From NCBI GenBank assembly GCA_910579215.1, contig CAJTTN010000005.1, positions 53,358 through 117,357 of the forward strand: a stretch of DNA of 64,000 nucleotides, written 5' to 3'. Origin of the DNA: an uncultured Anaeroplasmataceae bacterium (lineage in GTDB: Bacteria > Bacillota_I > Bacilli_A > Acholeplasmatales > Anaeroplasmataceae). Within the stretch, counting starts at the first letter, position 1; every line of letters begins with the position of its first letter. Positions 53,211 through 62,225 of the stretch are shown here, one piece after another. Position numbers and translations under genes: made by a program. Under the pieces are notes generated by a model that was not told the origin of the DNA, did no database searches, and saw only the letters and a list, made by a program, of their open reading frames with translations.

Positions 53211-54792
53211 ACCAGGTCTAGCATTATTAAAAGTCAGCTTATCTCAAAGCTTTGATTTTCGAAAAAAGGATAAAATTAAAAATGTATCTATGCTTGTTCC
53301 TATAATTTTAATATTTATAGGAGGGTGTCTTTTAGCATCTATTTATAGTTTTTTCTTTAGCTTTATACTTTTAGATTCTAAAAATGGCGAGCAATTACAT
53401 AAGGTTTTATATGCAATGGCTGGAATTGCCTCTTTACTAGGAATTGTAACAGGTTTTACCAAAGTAAAAGGAACGCTATTTGGGGGAAACGACTATGATA
53501 TGTTGGCCTCCTTGCCTATTCCGAAAAGAAATATAATTTTTGTTAAACTATTTAGTCTCTATTTGATTCAATTCTTTTATACTGCTATCTTTGTTCTTCC
53601 TGCCACTGGAATTGTAGCATTTATGGGGAAACAACCTCTATGGCTATTGGATGGACTACTTCTATTAATATTATCCCCAGTATTTCCGTTATTCATTGCT
53701 GGATCTTTAGGAATTCTTATCGGCTTAATTTCAGATCGGTTTCGATTTGGAAATGTTATTACTGTCCTATTCTATATCGTATTTTTAATGGCTATTATGT
53801 ATTCCTCTTTTTTAATGAACTCAGGTGGTGGGACAGAGGAATATGATATTATAGGCTTGCTTCGTCTTTTATCTATTATGGGATGGATAAATCCTTTCTC
53901 TAAGCTTCTGACATTAGAAATGATAGGCGTAAATCAAGCTCTTTACATTGCCTCTACTTTGATTTTGTTAACAGGTATGATTTATTTATTTGCAAGATGC
54001 TATGATTATTATCATGTATTAATGACCTCTACTAGAACAAGTATTAAATATGTACAAAAGATGCAAAAAAGAAGAGGGCAATTTAAGGCTTTATTCTTTT
54101 TAGATGTCAAAAGATATTTCACATCTAAAATGTATCTTTTAAATACGATTACAGGGGGAATCATGTGCATATTGGTTACCGCCATTATGTTCTTTTCTTT
54201 TAAAACTGTGAAAGATCCTGAAGCGATGACAATCTTTAAAGAGATAGCTCCTTATATGGTATTAATTGTGGTATGGTGTGTAGGTATGGCTGTACCATCA
54301 GCAGTTTCCATTAATATGGAGGGGAAAACAATGTGGCAAATAAAAACATTACCAATAAGCTATAAGCAGTATGCATTAAGTAAGGTATTGCTATCCTATC
54401 TTGTGCTTGCCCCATTCGTATTAATTTCCTCTATTCTTTTAACTATTTTTACGGGCTTTACCTTAGCTTCTGCTATTGTTAATTTTATATTACCGCAAGT
54501 TTATATCCTAAGTATGTCACTTTTAGGACTATTGGTTAATTCATATTTTTATAAATTAAAATGGAGTAATGAAACAGAGGCAGTAAAAAATTCCTCAGGT
54601 ATGCTTATATCTATGGTATTAGATTTTGCTTATACAGGAATATTATGTGTTTTGTTACTTGTACCTGGACTATTAGGGTTTTATCTGCTTGGGGCAATCG
54701 TTGCAATCCTCTTTGTCATAGGTATGGCAATCTTATTCTATATTCTCGTTTTAAAGCTTTCTGTGTCTAGTATAGAACATATAGAGTGTTAA
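53203..54792 (+). CDS. ABC exporter permease, multi-span
   Basis: The 529-residue protein has about 12 hydrophobic segments and no soluble domain. It fits the putative ABC exporter permease family (two fused ABC-2-like halves). The ATG at 53203 is used because GGAG lies 7 bases before it. Its substrate is unknown; relatives are linked to antimicrobial peptide export or lipid handling. Confidence 0.8.
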   Translation: MSKPGLALLKVSLSQSFDFRKKDKIKNVSMLVPIILIFIGGCLLASIYSFFFSFILLDSKNGEQLHKVLYAMAGIASLLGIVTGFTKVKGTLFGGNDYDMLASLPIPKRNIIFVKLFSLYLIQFFYTAIFVLPATGIVAFMGKQPLWLLDGLLLLILSPVFPLFIAGSLGILIGLISDRFRFGNVITVLFYIVFLMAIMYSSFLMNSGGGTEEYDIIGLLRLLSIMGWINPFSKLLTLEMIGVNQALYIASTLILLTGMIYLFARCYDYYHVLMTSTRTSIKYVQKMQKRRGQFKALFFLDVKRYFTSKMYLLNTITGGIMCILVTAIMFFSFKTVKDPEAMTIFKEIAPYMVLIVVWCVGMAVPSAVSINMEGKTMWQIKTLPISYKQYALSKVLLSYLVLAPFVLISSILLTIFTGFTLASAIVNFILPQVYILSMSLLGLLVNSYFYKLKWSNETEAVKNSSGMLISMVLDFAYTGILCVLLLVPGLLGFYLLGAIVAILFVIGMAILFYILVLKLSVSSIEHIEC

Positions 54793-54830
54793 AAAATTTA
54801 AAAATTTCATAGAATTAAAAAGGAGAAAAA

Positions 54831-56060
54831 ATGAAAAATTTAAAAGAAGATCAAGAAATATTTAGGGCAGTAGAGGAAGAAGCAAATCGACAGGCTTTGC
54901 ATATAGAGCTAATTGCTTCTGAAAATTTTGTTTCACAAGCTGTTCTTGAAGCACAAGGAAGTATATTAACTAATAAGTATGCCGAGGGCTATAGCCGTAA
55001 AAGATATTATGGTGGCTGTGAATTTATTGATAAGGTTGAGGATATAGCTATTGCTAGAGCTTGTCAATTATTTCATGCAAAATATGCTAACGTACAGCCC
55101 CATTCTGGGTCTCAGGCAAATATGGGAGCTTATGGAGCCCTCTTATCTATAGGAGATACTATTCTTGGGATGTCTTTAGATGCAGGAGGACATTTAACGC
55201 ATGGCTATGATAAAAGCTTTAGTGGTAAGCTTTATAAATCCTACTCTTATGGACTGAATGAACAAGGATACATTGACTATGATGAGGTAGAAGCACTTGC
55301 AAAGAAGGTTCATCCTATGCTTATTGTTGCAGGAGCAAGTGCCTATTCCAGAAGAATTGATTTCAAAAGATTTCGAGAAATAGCTGATACAGTTGGTGCC
55401 TATTTAATGGTAGATATGGCCCATATTGCAGGCTTGGTTGCTGCTGGGTTGCATCCAAATCCTATGGATTTTGCTGATATTGTAACCTCTACAACCCATA
55501 AGACCTTACGTGGTCCTCGAGGAGGGATTATCCTTACAAATAATGAAGCTATTGCAAAAAGAATCAATTCTTATGTTTTTCCTGGAATCCAAGGAGGACC
55601 TTTAATGCATGTTATTGCAGCTAAAGCAGTAGCATTTAAAGAGGCTCTACAGGAGGACTTTAAGGTATATGCTAAGCAAATTATTTCAAACTGTAAGGCT
55701 TTAGCAGAGGAACTTCAGCATTTGGGGTATAAGCTTATTTCTGGAGGAACAGATAATCATTTGGTTTTGGTAGATATTTTTAATAGTGTAGGCGTAACTG
55801 GAAAAACAGCAGAGGATATATTATATTCAGTTCATATTACCTGTAATAAGAATGCAATTCCACATGACACACAAAAACCAACCATTACATCTGGCTTACG
55901 ATTAGGTACTGCAGCTATTACTACTCGAGGCTTTAATGAAGAGGATTGTAGACAAGTGGCCAGATGGATAGATAGAGCCTTAAGAAATTATAAAGATGAA
56001 GGTGTTCTAAAGGAAGTTAAATCTGAAGTAATTGCTAAAATGAAATCTCTCGCAGAATAA
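54831..56060 (+). CDS. glyA: Serine hydroxymethyltransferase
   Basis: The 409-residue PLP enzyme has IELIASENFVSQAV at the N-terminus, the PLP lysine in VTSTTHKTLRGPRGG, and TSGLRLGTAAITTRG. It converts Ser to Gly and supplies methylene-THF, which links to purine (purA) and MnmE folate needs. Confidence 0.97.
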   Translation: MKNLKEDQEIFRAVEEEANRQALHIELIASENFVSQAVLEAQGSILTNKYAEGYSRKRYYGGCEFIDKVEDIAIARACQLFHAKYANVQPHSGSQANMGAYGALLSIGDTILGMSLDAGGHLTHGYDKSFSGKLYKSYSYGLNEQGYIDYDEVEALAKKVHPMLIVAGASAYSRRIDFKRFREIADTVGAYLMVDMAHIAGLVAAGLHPNPMDFADIVTSTTHKTLRGPRGGIILTNNEAIAKRINSYVFPGIQGGPLMHVIAAKAVAFKEALQEDFKVYAKQIISNCKALAEELQHLGYKLISGGTDNHLVLVDIFNSVGVTGKTAEDILYSVHITCNKNAIPHDTQKPTITSGLRLGTAAITTRGFNEEDCRQVARWIDRALRNYKDEGVLKEVKSEVIAKMKSLAE

Positions 56061-56072
56061 ATAATTTAGACT

Positions 56073-56110
56073 GCTCATTAAACAAATTTAAGTTTAATGG
56101 GCTTTTTCTA
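56073..56110 (+). terminator. glyA terminator
   Basis: An 11-bp stem with one wobble (56073-56083 with 56092-56102) is followed by a T-run. Confidence 0.8.
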
Positions 56111-56123
56111 TAATTAAGCATTT

Positions 56124-56159
56124 ATTTTGTTTGCTTTATGAAACAAAATGATTTACAAT
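56124..56159 (+). promoter_or_regulatory. rnf promoter with perfect 9-bp inverted repeat
   Basis: ATTTTGTTT (56124-56132) and AAACAAAAT (56141-56149) form a perfect inverted repeat with an 8-base spacer. The candidate -35 TTGCTT (56131-56136) lies inside it and TACAAT (56154-56159) is the -10, at 17-base spacing. A dimeric regulator bound here would block or control the operon; the regulator is unknown. Confidence 0.55.
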
Positions 56160-56263
56160 AGTAATGTAAGCGTTCTTATTTTTTTATAGAAATTAGGCTT
56201 ACGTAGTTTAACTTTACTATGACGTAAAGTATTTTAATTATAAAAAAATTAGGAGGGGTTTTA

Positions 56264-57553
56264 GTGATAGGAAAAACAAGGCAAATTACAGGTGCTGTTT
56301 CTACTGTCAGCTTACCTACGTTACGATATCTAGAGCCAGAATATATTTATATGGCTGTAACGAATGCTAGATGTGCTGAGGCTGAAATCAATGTTAAGGT
56401 TGGAGATAAGGTTAAAATAGGACAAATACTAGGAATAAGAAAGGGGCCTTTTTTTGAACAGCCGATTCATTCAACAGTTTCTGGAGAAGTAGTAGGGTTT
56501 GTTAAAAAATTTCATCGTAGTGGAAAATTAACAGAGTTTATACAAATAAAAAATGATAAAAAGGATGAATGGATTAGTCCAGAAATTCCTAGAAGTGATG
56601 AAGAAATTGATCAGTTAACCTTAGAGGATTATGCAAGAATTACAAAAGAGGTTGCGTTAGTAGGCTTAGGTGGAAGTTCATTTCCAACCTACATAAAATT
56701 TCAAACGAAGGATCCAATTCATACGATCTTGATTAATGGAGTAGAATGTGAGCCTTATATTTCTTCAGATCATCGCATGATGCTTGAGCATCCAAGACGA
56801 GTAATTTTAGGTACTAGCTATGCTATGAAGGCCTTTAAGGCCAAAAAGGGATTAATCTGTATTAAGAAAAAATATCAGGATTTATATGATTGCTTAACTG
56901 CAGAGCTTACCCGTTTTCCAGATTTAAATATAGAGGTTTGTCGTGTGGGAAATTATTATCCTCAAGGCTGGGAGATTGAAATGATTAAATCTGCTTTAGG
57001 GATAAAGGTGCCTGCAGGTGTTTTACCTGCCAAGCTAGGACTTATGGTATTTAATGTATCGACTATAGTGGGACTATATCGTGCTATAAAATATAATCAG
57101 CCTGTCATAAAAAGAAATTATACTTTATCTGGGGATGGTATTAACCTACCACAAAATATACGATTAAGAATAGGGACCTCTTTAAAGGAATTAATTGATG
57201 TATGTGGAGGCTATAAGGGAGAAGAAAATAAGGTTCTTATCATGGGAGGACCTATGATGGGGGCTAATCTTGTACGTGATGATGCAGTGATCACTAAAAC
57301 CTGTACCTCAACGATTATTTTAAATGAAAAGCCTATTCATGAAGAGCCTTGTGTTCATTGTGCTTCCTGTGTCTATTCCTGTCCTGCTGGATTACAGCCG
57401 ATTCAAATTATGCAGGCAGTTAAAAATAAGGATAAGGACGCATTGCTTCGGTTGAATGTGAAATCCTGTATACTTTGTGGAATGTGTACATATTCTTGTA
57501 CTTCAAAAATACATTTAACAGATTATTGCCGTAAGGCGAAGCGAATGATATAG
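56264..57553 (+). CDS. rnfC: Rnf complex subunit RnfC
   Basis: The 429-residue protein has the N-terminal barrel-sandwich domain, an NADH/FMN-binding region (GLGGSSFPTYIKF, INGVECEPYISSDHRMM), a SLBB domain, and two [4Fe-4S] sets at the C-terminus: C363/C366/C369/C373 and C402/C405/C408/C412. RnfC is the NADH-facing peripheral subunit. It starts with GTG after a strong AGGAGGGG site. Confidence 0.95.
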   Translation: MIGKTRQITGAVSTVSLPTLRYLEPEYIYMAVTNARCAEAEINVKVGDKVKIGQILGIRKGPFFEQPIHSTVSGEVVGFVKKFHRSGKLTEFIQIKNDKKDEWISPEIPRSDEEIDQLTLEDYARITKEVALVGLGGSSFPTYIKFQTKDPIHTILINGVECEPYISSDHRMMLEHPRRVILGTSYAMKAFKAKKGLICIKKKYQDLYDCLTAELTRFPDLNIEVCRVGNYYPQGWEIEMIKSALGIKVPAGVLPAKLGLMVFNVSTIVGLYRAIKYNQPVIKRNYTLSGDGINLPQNIRLRIGTSLKELIDVCGGYKGEENKVLIMGGPMMGANLVRDDAVITKTCTSTIILNEKPIHEEPCVHCASCVYSCPAGLQPIQIMQAVKNKDKDALLRLNVKSCILCGMCTYSCTSKIHLTDYCRKAKRMI

Positions 57554-57564
57554 GAGGAAGGAAA

Positions 57565-58704
57565 ATGAAATTAGTTGCGCAAAGTGCTCCTTATATTCGT
57601 AAGCCAGTTTCTGTGAAGCGAATGATGCTTGACGTTTTACTTGCTTTAATGCCAGTAGTATTATTTGCATGTATACAAAATGGGTGGAGCGGTATTTATG
57701 TATTTTTAATTTCAACGGCAACAATGCTTATAGCCGAATGGCTTTGTCATATGTTTATTAAGTGGCCAAAGGGATTAAAATGGAAACAATTATTCAGTAA
57801 AACAGGATTTTTAAAAATTAAACAGCAATATAGTATAAATAATATACTAGCTCCTTTAATTTCAGCATGGATTTATGCTTTGATTATGCCTGCTGGATGC
57901 AATGGATATGTTGTATTTATTGGAGCGTTTTTTGGAATTTTTATTGGTAAAATGATTTTTGGTGGTTTGGGAAGTAATATATTTAATCCTGCAGCTACAG
58001 GCCGTGTCTTTGTTGGTGTTTGCTTTGGCTCTAAGCTTGTCTATGGACAAGGTGGTGTCGATGTATCAGCATCTGGTACACCGCTTGCTATCGTTAAAGG
58101 AGACTTAGGTATGCTTGGTAAGGCATTGAATGAATATAGCCTATTAGATTTATTTTTAGGGCAAGTTCCTGGCTCTATGGGTGAGGTTTGTTCAATTCTA
58201 ATTCTTGTTGGTGGATTATATTTATTTATTAGAAGAAGTGCAGATTTGAGAGCTTTTTTATCTATGATAGGAAGCTTTGCTATTATAACACTTGTTGTAA
58301 GTATTACAGCCTATTTTATTATAAATCCATCCAGTACGAATTTAGAGAATTCATGGAATATATTTGATTTATTTATGTTTGAGATGCTTTCTGGTGGCTT
58401 GCTTTTTGGAGCAGTATTTATGATAACTGATCCTGTCACATCACCTACAACTAAATTTGGGCGTATTGCCTTTGGTACAATGGCAGGGATTATAACTGCA
58501 CTTATACGTTATTGTGGTGCCTATCCTGAGGGAGTAGCATTTTCTATTTTAATTGCAAATATGTTTGCTCCAACCTTAGATTATTTAATGCGGGGAAGAA
58601 AAAATTCTTATTCCTGGAAGCAGCTATTAGGCTTGGCAATATCTATGATTGTAATTTGCTTAATTGTGGGATTTTCTGTTGCTTCCCAGTTAGGAGGTTT
58701 GTAA
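57565..58704 (+). CDS. rnfD: Rnf complex subunit RnfD
   Basis: The 379-residue membrane protein has about nine or ten helices. The flavinylation site reads DVSASGTPLA where canonical RnfD has D-x-x-S-G-A-T-P-L. The FMN-accepting Thr spacing is kept but the three residues before it differ. It forms the membrane core with RnfG, RnfE and RnfA. Confidence 0.93.
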   Translation: MKLVAQSAPYIRKPVSVKRMMLDVLLALMPVVLFACIQNGWSGIYVFLISTATMLIAEWLCHMFIKWPKGLKWKQLFSKTGFLKIKQQYSINNILAPLISAWIYALIMPAGCNGYVVFIGAFFGIFIGKMIFGGLGSNIFNPAATGRVFVGVCFGSKLVYGQGGVDVSASGTPLAIVKGDLGMLGKALNEYSLLDLFLGQVPGSMGEVCSILILVGGLYLFIRRSADLRAFLSMIGSFAIITLVVSITAYFIINPSSTNLENSWNIFDLFMFEMLSGGLLFGAVFMITDPVTSPTTKFGRIAFGTMAGIITALIRYCGAYPEGVAFSILIANMFAPTLDYLMRGRKNSYSWKQLLGLAISMIVICLIVGFSVASQLGGL

Positions 58705-58705
58705 A

Positions 58706-59266
58706 ATGAAAAAATATGCATTAACTGCTATGATATTAACCATGATTGCGGGTGTTTGTGCAGCTCTAATTGCTAGTGTTAATTTGTTTACTGCTCCTAT
58801 CATTAAAAAAAATAATGAGGAAAAAAAGGCAAGACTTTGTCAAGAAATTTTTGAAACCTATGCTGCAGAGCAATCTCAAATCATTACAGAGGATTTTACC
58901 TCAGATTCTATAGAGGAAATTATAGTTTCTTATGACGCTGAGGGGACATTTTTAGGATTCATATACACTGTAAAAGGATCTAATGGTTATGGAGAAATTA
59001 AATTATTGTTAGGTATTACTAAAGAAGAGAAGCTTGCAGGCATACAATTCATCACGAATGGTCAATCCTTTGCTAGTGAAACTAATACGCATCTTGAGAA
59101 TCAATATAAAAATGATATGACAGAGTCAGATGTAGATAATATGGACCTTTCTAATCCAGATGTAACTGCAGGAGCTACCTATGCATCAAAGCTTATTCGT
59201 AGCTTAGTAAAGGTTGCCTTTGCGGATGTAAAGACAAGGGGAAATCAAGAAGGAGGGATTAAGTAA
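58706..59266 (+). CDS. rnfG: Rnf complex subunit RnfG
   Basis: The 186-residue protein has one N-terminal membrane helix (8-28) and an extracytoplasmic FMN-binding domain with PDVTAGATYASKLI, in which the Thr of GAT is the expected covalent FMN site. The stop overlaps the rnfE start (TAATG). Confidence 0.93.
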   Translation: MKKYALTAMILTMIAGVCAALIASVNLFTAPIIKKNNEEKKARLCQEIFETYAAEQSQIITEDFTSDSIEEIIVSYDAEGTFLGFIYTVKGSNGYGEIKLLLGITKEEKLAGIQFITNGQSFASETNTHLENQYKNDMTESDVDNMDLSNPDVTAGATYASKLIRSLVKVAFADVKTRGNQEGGIK

Positions 59267-60021
59267 TGGAACAAGCTAAAGAAAAGCCTATAAAAGAGAA
59301 ATCTTTAAAGCTTAAATCCTTCTTAGCTGGAATTATTAAAGAGAATCCAGTTTTCGTTGGCTTGCTAGGAATGTGTCCGACATTAGCAACGACGAAATCC
59401 TTAGAATCAGCATTTGGTATGGGTATTCTTGTTATACTTACCTTAATTGGTTCTAATGTTTTAATCTCCTTATTGCGTAAGATAATTCCTTCAGAAATTA
59501 AAATTCCTTGCTATATTGTAATTATAGCTACATTTGTTACGATTATCAAAATGCTATCTGAAGCATTTTTACCAGAGCTATATGCTAGTTTAGGTGTTTT
59601 CATTTCTCTTATCGTGGTTAATTGTATCATTTTAGGAAGAGCAGAGGCCTTTGCTTCAAAGAATGGGCCCTTATTATCCCTATTCGATGCCTTAGGCATG
59701 GGTATTGGCTTTACGATAGCGTTATGTATTATGGGAGTTATTCGTGAGGTATTAGGAACAGGTGGTCTAACCTTTGGTGTATATTTTACATTCCTTCCTT
59801 TGGTAAGTTTTACGCCTCTTGCAGAGTATGCAATTAAGCTATTTATATTACCTGCTGGTGGATTTTTAACCTTAGGTTGTATATTAGCAGTCATGACCTT
59901 TTGTAAAAATCATAAGGATGAAAAAAAATTAGAAGAGGAAAGAAAAAGAATAGAAGAATTAAAAGCAAAAAAGGCTGCAGAATTAGCAGCGAAAAAAGCG
60001 AGTATAGAGGAGGCGAAGTAA
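59266..60021 (+). CDS. rnfE: Rnf complex subunit RnfE
   Basis: The 251-residue protein has six membrane segments (NPVFVGLLGMCPTLATT, GRAEAFASKN) of the RnfA/E fold. Its C-terminal 45 residues form a Lys/Glu/Ala-rich helical tail (RKRIEELKAKKAAELAAKKA) that is longer than in most RnfE and may be a coiled coil in the cytosol. Confidence 0.93.
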   Translation: MEQAKEKPIKEKSLKLKSFLAGIIKENPVFVGLLGMCPTLATTKSLESAFGMGILVILTLIGSNVLISLLRKIIPSEIKIPCYIVIIATFVTIIKMLSEAFLPELYASLGVFISLIVVNCIILGRAEAFASKNGPLLSLFDALGMGIGFTIALCIMGVIREVLGTGGLTFGVYFTFLPLVSFTPLAEYAIKLFILPAGGFLTLGCILAVMTFCKNHKDEKKLEEERKRIEELKAKKAAELAAKKASIEEAK

Positions 60022-60022
60022 T

Positions 60023-60613
60023 ATGGTTTGGAATTTAATTGTTGCATTTTTATTAGCGATTACCAATGCTATGCTTATGAATAATGTTACCTTATCTAGA
60101 TTTTATGGTGTTTGTCCTTTTTTAGGAGTTTCTAAAAAATCCTCTTCCGCCTTAGGTATGGGAGCAGCGGTAACTTTTGTAATTGTTCTTGCTGCAGCAA
60201 TATGCTGGCCAATCTATCAATTGCTTGATTATTGTGATATAGCCTATATGGATACCATTACGTATATTTTAGTAATTGCTTCTATAGTTCAGCTTGTGGA
60301 AATGTTTATAAAAAAATTTTCTCCAGCTCTGTATAAGGCATTGGGTGTCTATTTGCCTCTTATTACGACAAACTGTGCAGTATTAGGTGTAGCCCAAGGA
60401 AATTCCTCTCAAGGTTTAAATTTTGCTCAATCTATGGCAGAAGCTATTGGAACTGGTCTAGGCTTTGCCTTAGTTATATTTATATTTTCTTGTATTCGCT
60501 ATCGCTTAGATGCCTCAAATGTTCCTAAGGCTTTCAAAGGAATACCAATTGCTCTGGCAACAGCTGCTTTAATGAGCTTAGCATTCTTAGGATTGTCAGG
60601 TATGATAGGATAA
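60023..60613 (+). CDS. rnfA: Rnf complex subunit RnfA
   Basis: The 196-residue protein has six membrane segments and the family sequences NNVTLSRFYGVCPFLGVSKK and LITTNCAVLGVAQGN. RnfA and RnfE form an inverted pair that holds a [2Fe-2S] cluster in the membrane. The stop overlaps the next gene by one base (TAATG). Confidence 0.95.
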   Translation: MVWNLIVAFLLAITNAMLMNNVTLSRFYGVCPFLGVSKKSSSALGMGAAVTFVIVLAAAICWPIYQLLDYCDIAYMDTITYILVIASIVQLVEMFIKKFSPALYKALGVYLPLITTNCAVLGVAQGNSSQGLNFAQSMAEAIGTGLGFALVIFIFSCIRYRLDASNVPKAFKGIPIALATAALMSLAFLGLSGMIG

Positions 60614-60840
60614 TGAACCCATTTTTAAGTTTAGCAATTACAATTCTAGTTTTATTAGTTATTTTATTTGTGGTTTCCTATATTTTAAATAAACGAACAC
60701 CAGTGCCTAAGGGGTGTGAACATTTAAAAATATCAGAGGAATTTTGCTTGAATTGTACAAATACAGATTGTAGAATACATGAGAAATTGGATTTGGAAAA
60801 AATTCAAAAGGAATTAGAAAGCGAGGATATACAAGAATGA
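60613..60840 (+). CDS. Small four-cysteine membrane protein inside the rnf operon
   Basis: The 75-residue protein has one N-terminal membrane helix (about 5-25), then CEHLKISEEFCLNCTNTDC: Cys 35, 45, 48 and 53, with C-x2-C-x4-C at its core like that of RnfB. An acidic helical tail follows. It overlaps rnfA by one base and rnfB by four, so it is made in step with both. I do not recognise a family. It could bind a metal or Fe-S cluster and serve the complex. Confidence 0.7.
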   Translation: MNPFLSLAITILVLLVILFVVSYILNKRTPVPKGCEHLKISEEFCLNCTNTDCRIHEKLDLEKIQKELESEDIQE

Positions 60841-61160
60841 AGGAAGTTTTTATTGCGATAAGCATTCTTGCAGGCTTAGGCTTAGTATTTGGGCTTGGAC
60901 TTGCAATAGCTGCAAAGCTTTTATATGTTAAAGTAGATACTCGAGTGGAGGATATAACAGGAATTTTACCTAATGCAAATTGTGGAGCCTGTGGATACCC
61001 AGGCTGTGTTGGATATGCAGAGGCGATTGTAAATCAAACGGCAGAGAGCTTAGGCTTATGTAAGCCTGGAATAAAAGCAGGAAAGCCAGAAGCAATTCGT
61101 AAATATTTAGACGAACATCCCAATGAGGATGGATCAATAAATCCTTTAAAAATAAAATAG
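60837..61160 (+). CDS. rnfB: Short RnfB-like protein (one Fe-S domain only)
   Basis: The 107-residue protein has the RnfB membrane helix (about 5-27) and the [4Fe-4S] domain with C49, C52, C57 and C75 (NANCGACGYPGC...LGLC). Usual RnfB is at least about 180 residues and has two more ferredoxin-type clusters; these are absent. No frame with ferredoxin cysteines continues downstream, so this is not a simple frameshift here. Confidence 0.85.
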   Translation: MKEVFIAISILAGLGLVFGLGLAIAAKLLYVKVDTRVEDITGILPNANCGACGYPGCVGYAEAIVNQTAESLGLCKPGIKAGKPEAIRKYLDEHPNEDGSINPLKIK

Positions 61161-61215
61161 ATAAAGGATAAGAAGAAATTAAAGTTTCTAGAAACTAAAA
61201 AGGAAATATTTATAT

Positions 61216-61252
61216 GGGAGCTCAATTCTATTAGGAATTGGGCTCTTATAAA
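61216..61252 (+). terminator. Terminator of the rnf operon
   Basis: An 11-bp stem with one wobble (61218-61228 with 61235-61245) lies after rnfB. The T-tract is weak. Confidence 0.55.
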
Positions 61253-61259
61253 TTAAGGA

Positions 61260-61290
61260 GTAACCAAAGAGAAAAAGATTTTTTGGTTAA
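61260..61290 (+). promoter_or_regulatory. Inverted repeat before uxuB
   Basis: TAACCAAA (61261-61268) and TTTGGTTA (61282-61289) form a perfect 8-bp inverted repeat about 50 bases before uxuB. A GntR- or LacI-type operator is possible. Confidence 0.4.
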
Positions 61291-61338
61291 TGAATAATAT
61301 ATCATAAAAGTTGCAAGGATAAGATAGGAGGATATACA

Positions 61339-62187
61339 ATGAATTTACCATTTCGAATAGATTTAAGGAATAAAGTTATCGTGATTACAGGTGCTGGAGG
61401 AATACTTTGTTCTCATTTAGCTAAGGCTGTTGCAGCCTGTGGAGCAAAAGTAGCCTTATTAGATTTAAATAAGGAGGCAGCACAAATGCAAGCAGAAGAA
61501 ATAGGTTCTATAGGTGGAATAGCTAAAGCTTATCAAGCTAATGTTTTAAGGAAGGATTCTCTTGAAGCTTGTCATGAACAGATATTGAAGGATTTTGGTT
61601 CCTGTGATATATTAATAAATGGTGCTGGAGGTAATAATCCAAAGGCAACTACAGATAACGAATTTGCAGAAGTAGAGGATGTAACTAAGGATTTTAAAAC
61701 ATTCTTTGATTTGGAACAAGAAGGAGTAGAGTTTGTTTTTAACTTAAATTTTTTAGGGACACTATTACCTACTCAAGTTTTTGCAAAGGATATGGTGGGA
61801 AGAAAGGATTGTTCTATATTAAATATCTCTTCTATGAATGCTTATACGCCTTTAACAAAGATACCTGCCTATAGTGGTTCCAAGGCAGCTGTTAGTAATT
61901 TTACGCAATGGCTTGCCGTTCATTTTTCTCATATTGGAATTCGTGTAAATGCTATTGCTCCAGGATTCTTTTCTACTAAGCAAAATGAAAAGCTTTTATG
62001 GAACTCTGATGGAACGCCTACGTCAAGAACGGGTAAAATATTAGCAGCTACGCCGATGGGAAGATTTGGAGTAGTAGATGATTTGGTTGGTGCAACTCTA
62101 TTTTTGCTAAGTCCTCAAGCAGCTGGATTTATTACAGGTGTATGTATTCCAATTGACGGAGGCTTTTCATCCTATAGTGGAGTTTAA
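61339..62187 (+). CDS. uxuB: D-mannonate oxidoreductase / fructuronate reductase, SDR type
   Basis: The 282-residue short-chain dehydrogenase has the Rossmann loop TGAGGILCSHLA, NGAGGNNPKAT, and the catalytic Ser plus YSGSKAAVS (Y-x-x-x-K). It is the SDR form of UxuB known in Bacillus, which reduces fructuronate to mannonate with NADH. It is 38 bases before uxuA, whose product is its pathway partner. Confidence 0.85.
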   Translation: MNLPFRIDLRNKVIVITGAGGILCSHLAKAVAACGAKVALLDLNKEAAQMQAEEIGSIGGIAKAYQANVLRKDSLEACHEQILKDFGSCDILINGAGGNNPKATTDNEFAEVEDVTKDFKTFFDLEQEGVEFVFNLNFLGTLLPTQVFAKDMVGRKDCSILNISSMNAYTPLTKIPAYSGSKAAVSNFTQWLAVHFSHIGIRVNAIAPGFFSTKQNEKLLWNSDGTPTSRTGKILAATPMGRFGVVDDLVGATLFLLSPQAAGFITGVCIPIDGGFSSYSGV

Positions 62188-62225
62188 TGCCTATTTTTAT
62201 AAATCTTTAAAGGAGGAAATGATTC

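Noticed and set aside
59511..59894. Open frame of 127 codons on the minus strand inside rnfE
   Set aside because: It lies opposite a well-conserved rnfE and has low-complexity composition; it is a shadow of that gene.
60837..61160. Frameshifted full-length RnfB
   Set aside because: No reading frame after 61160 shows ferredoxin-type cysteine sets before the terminator and the uxuB gene.
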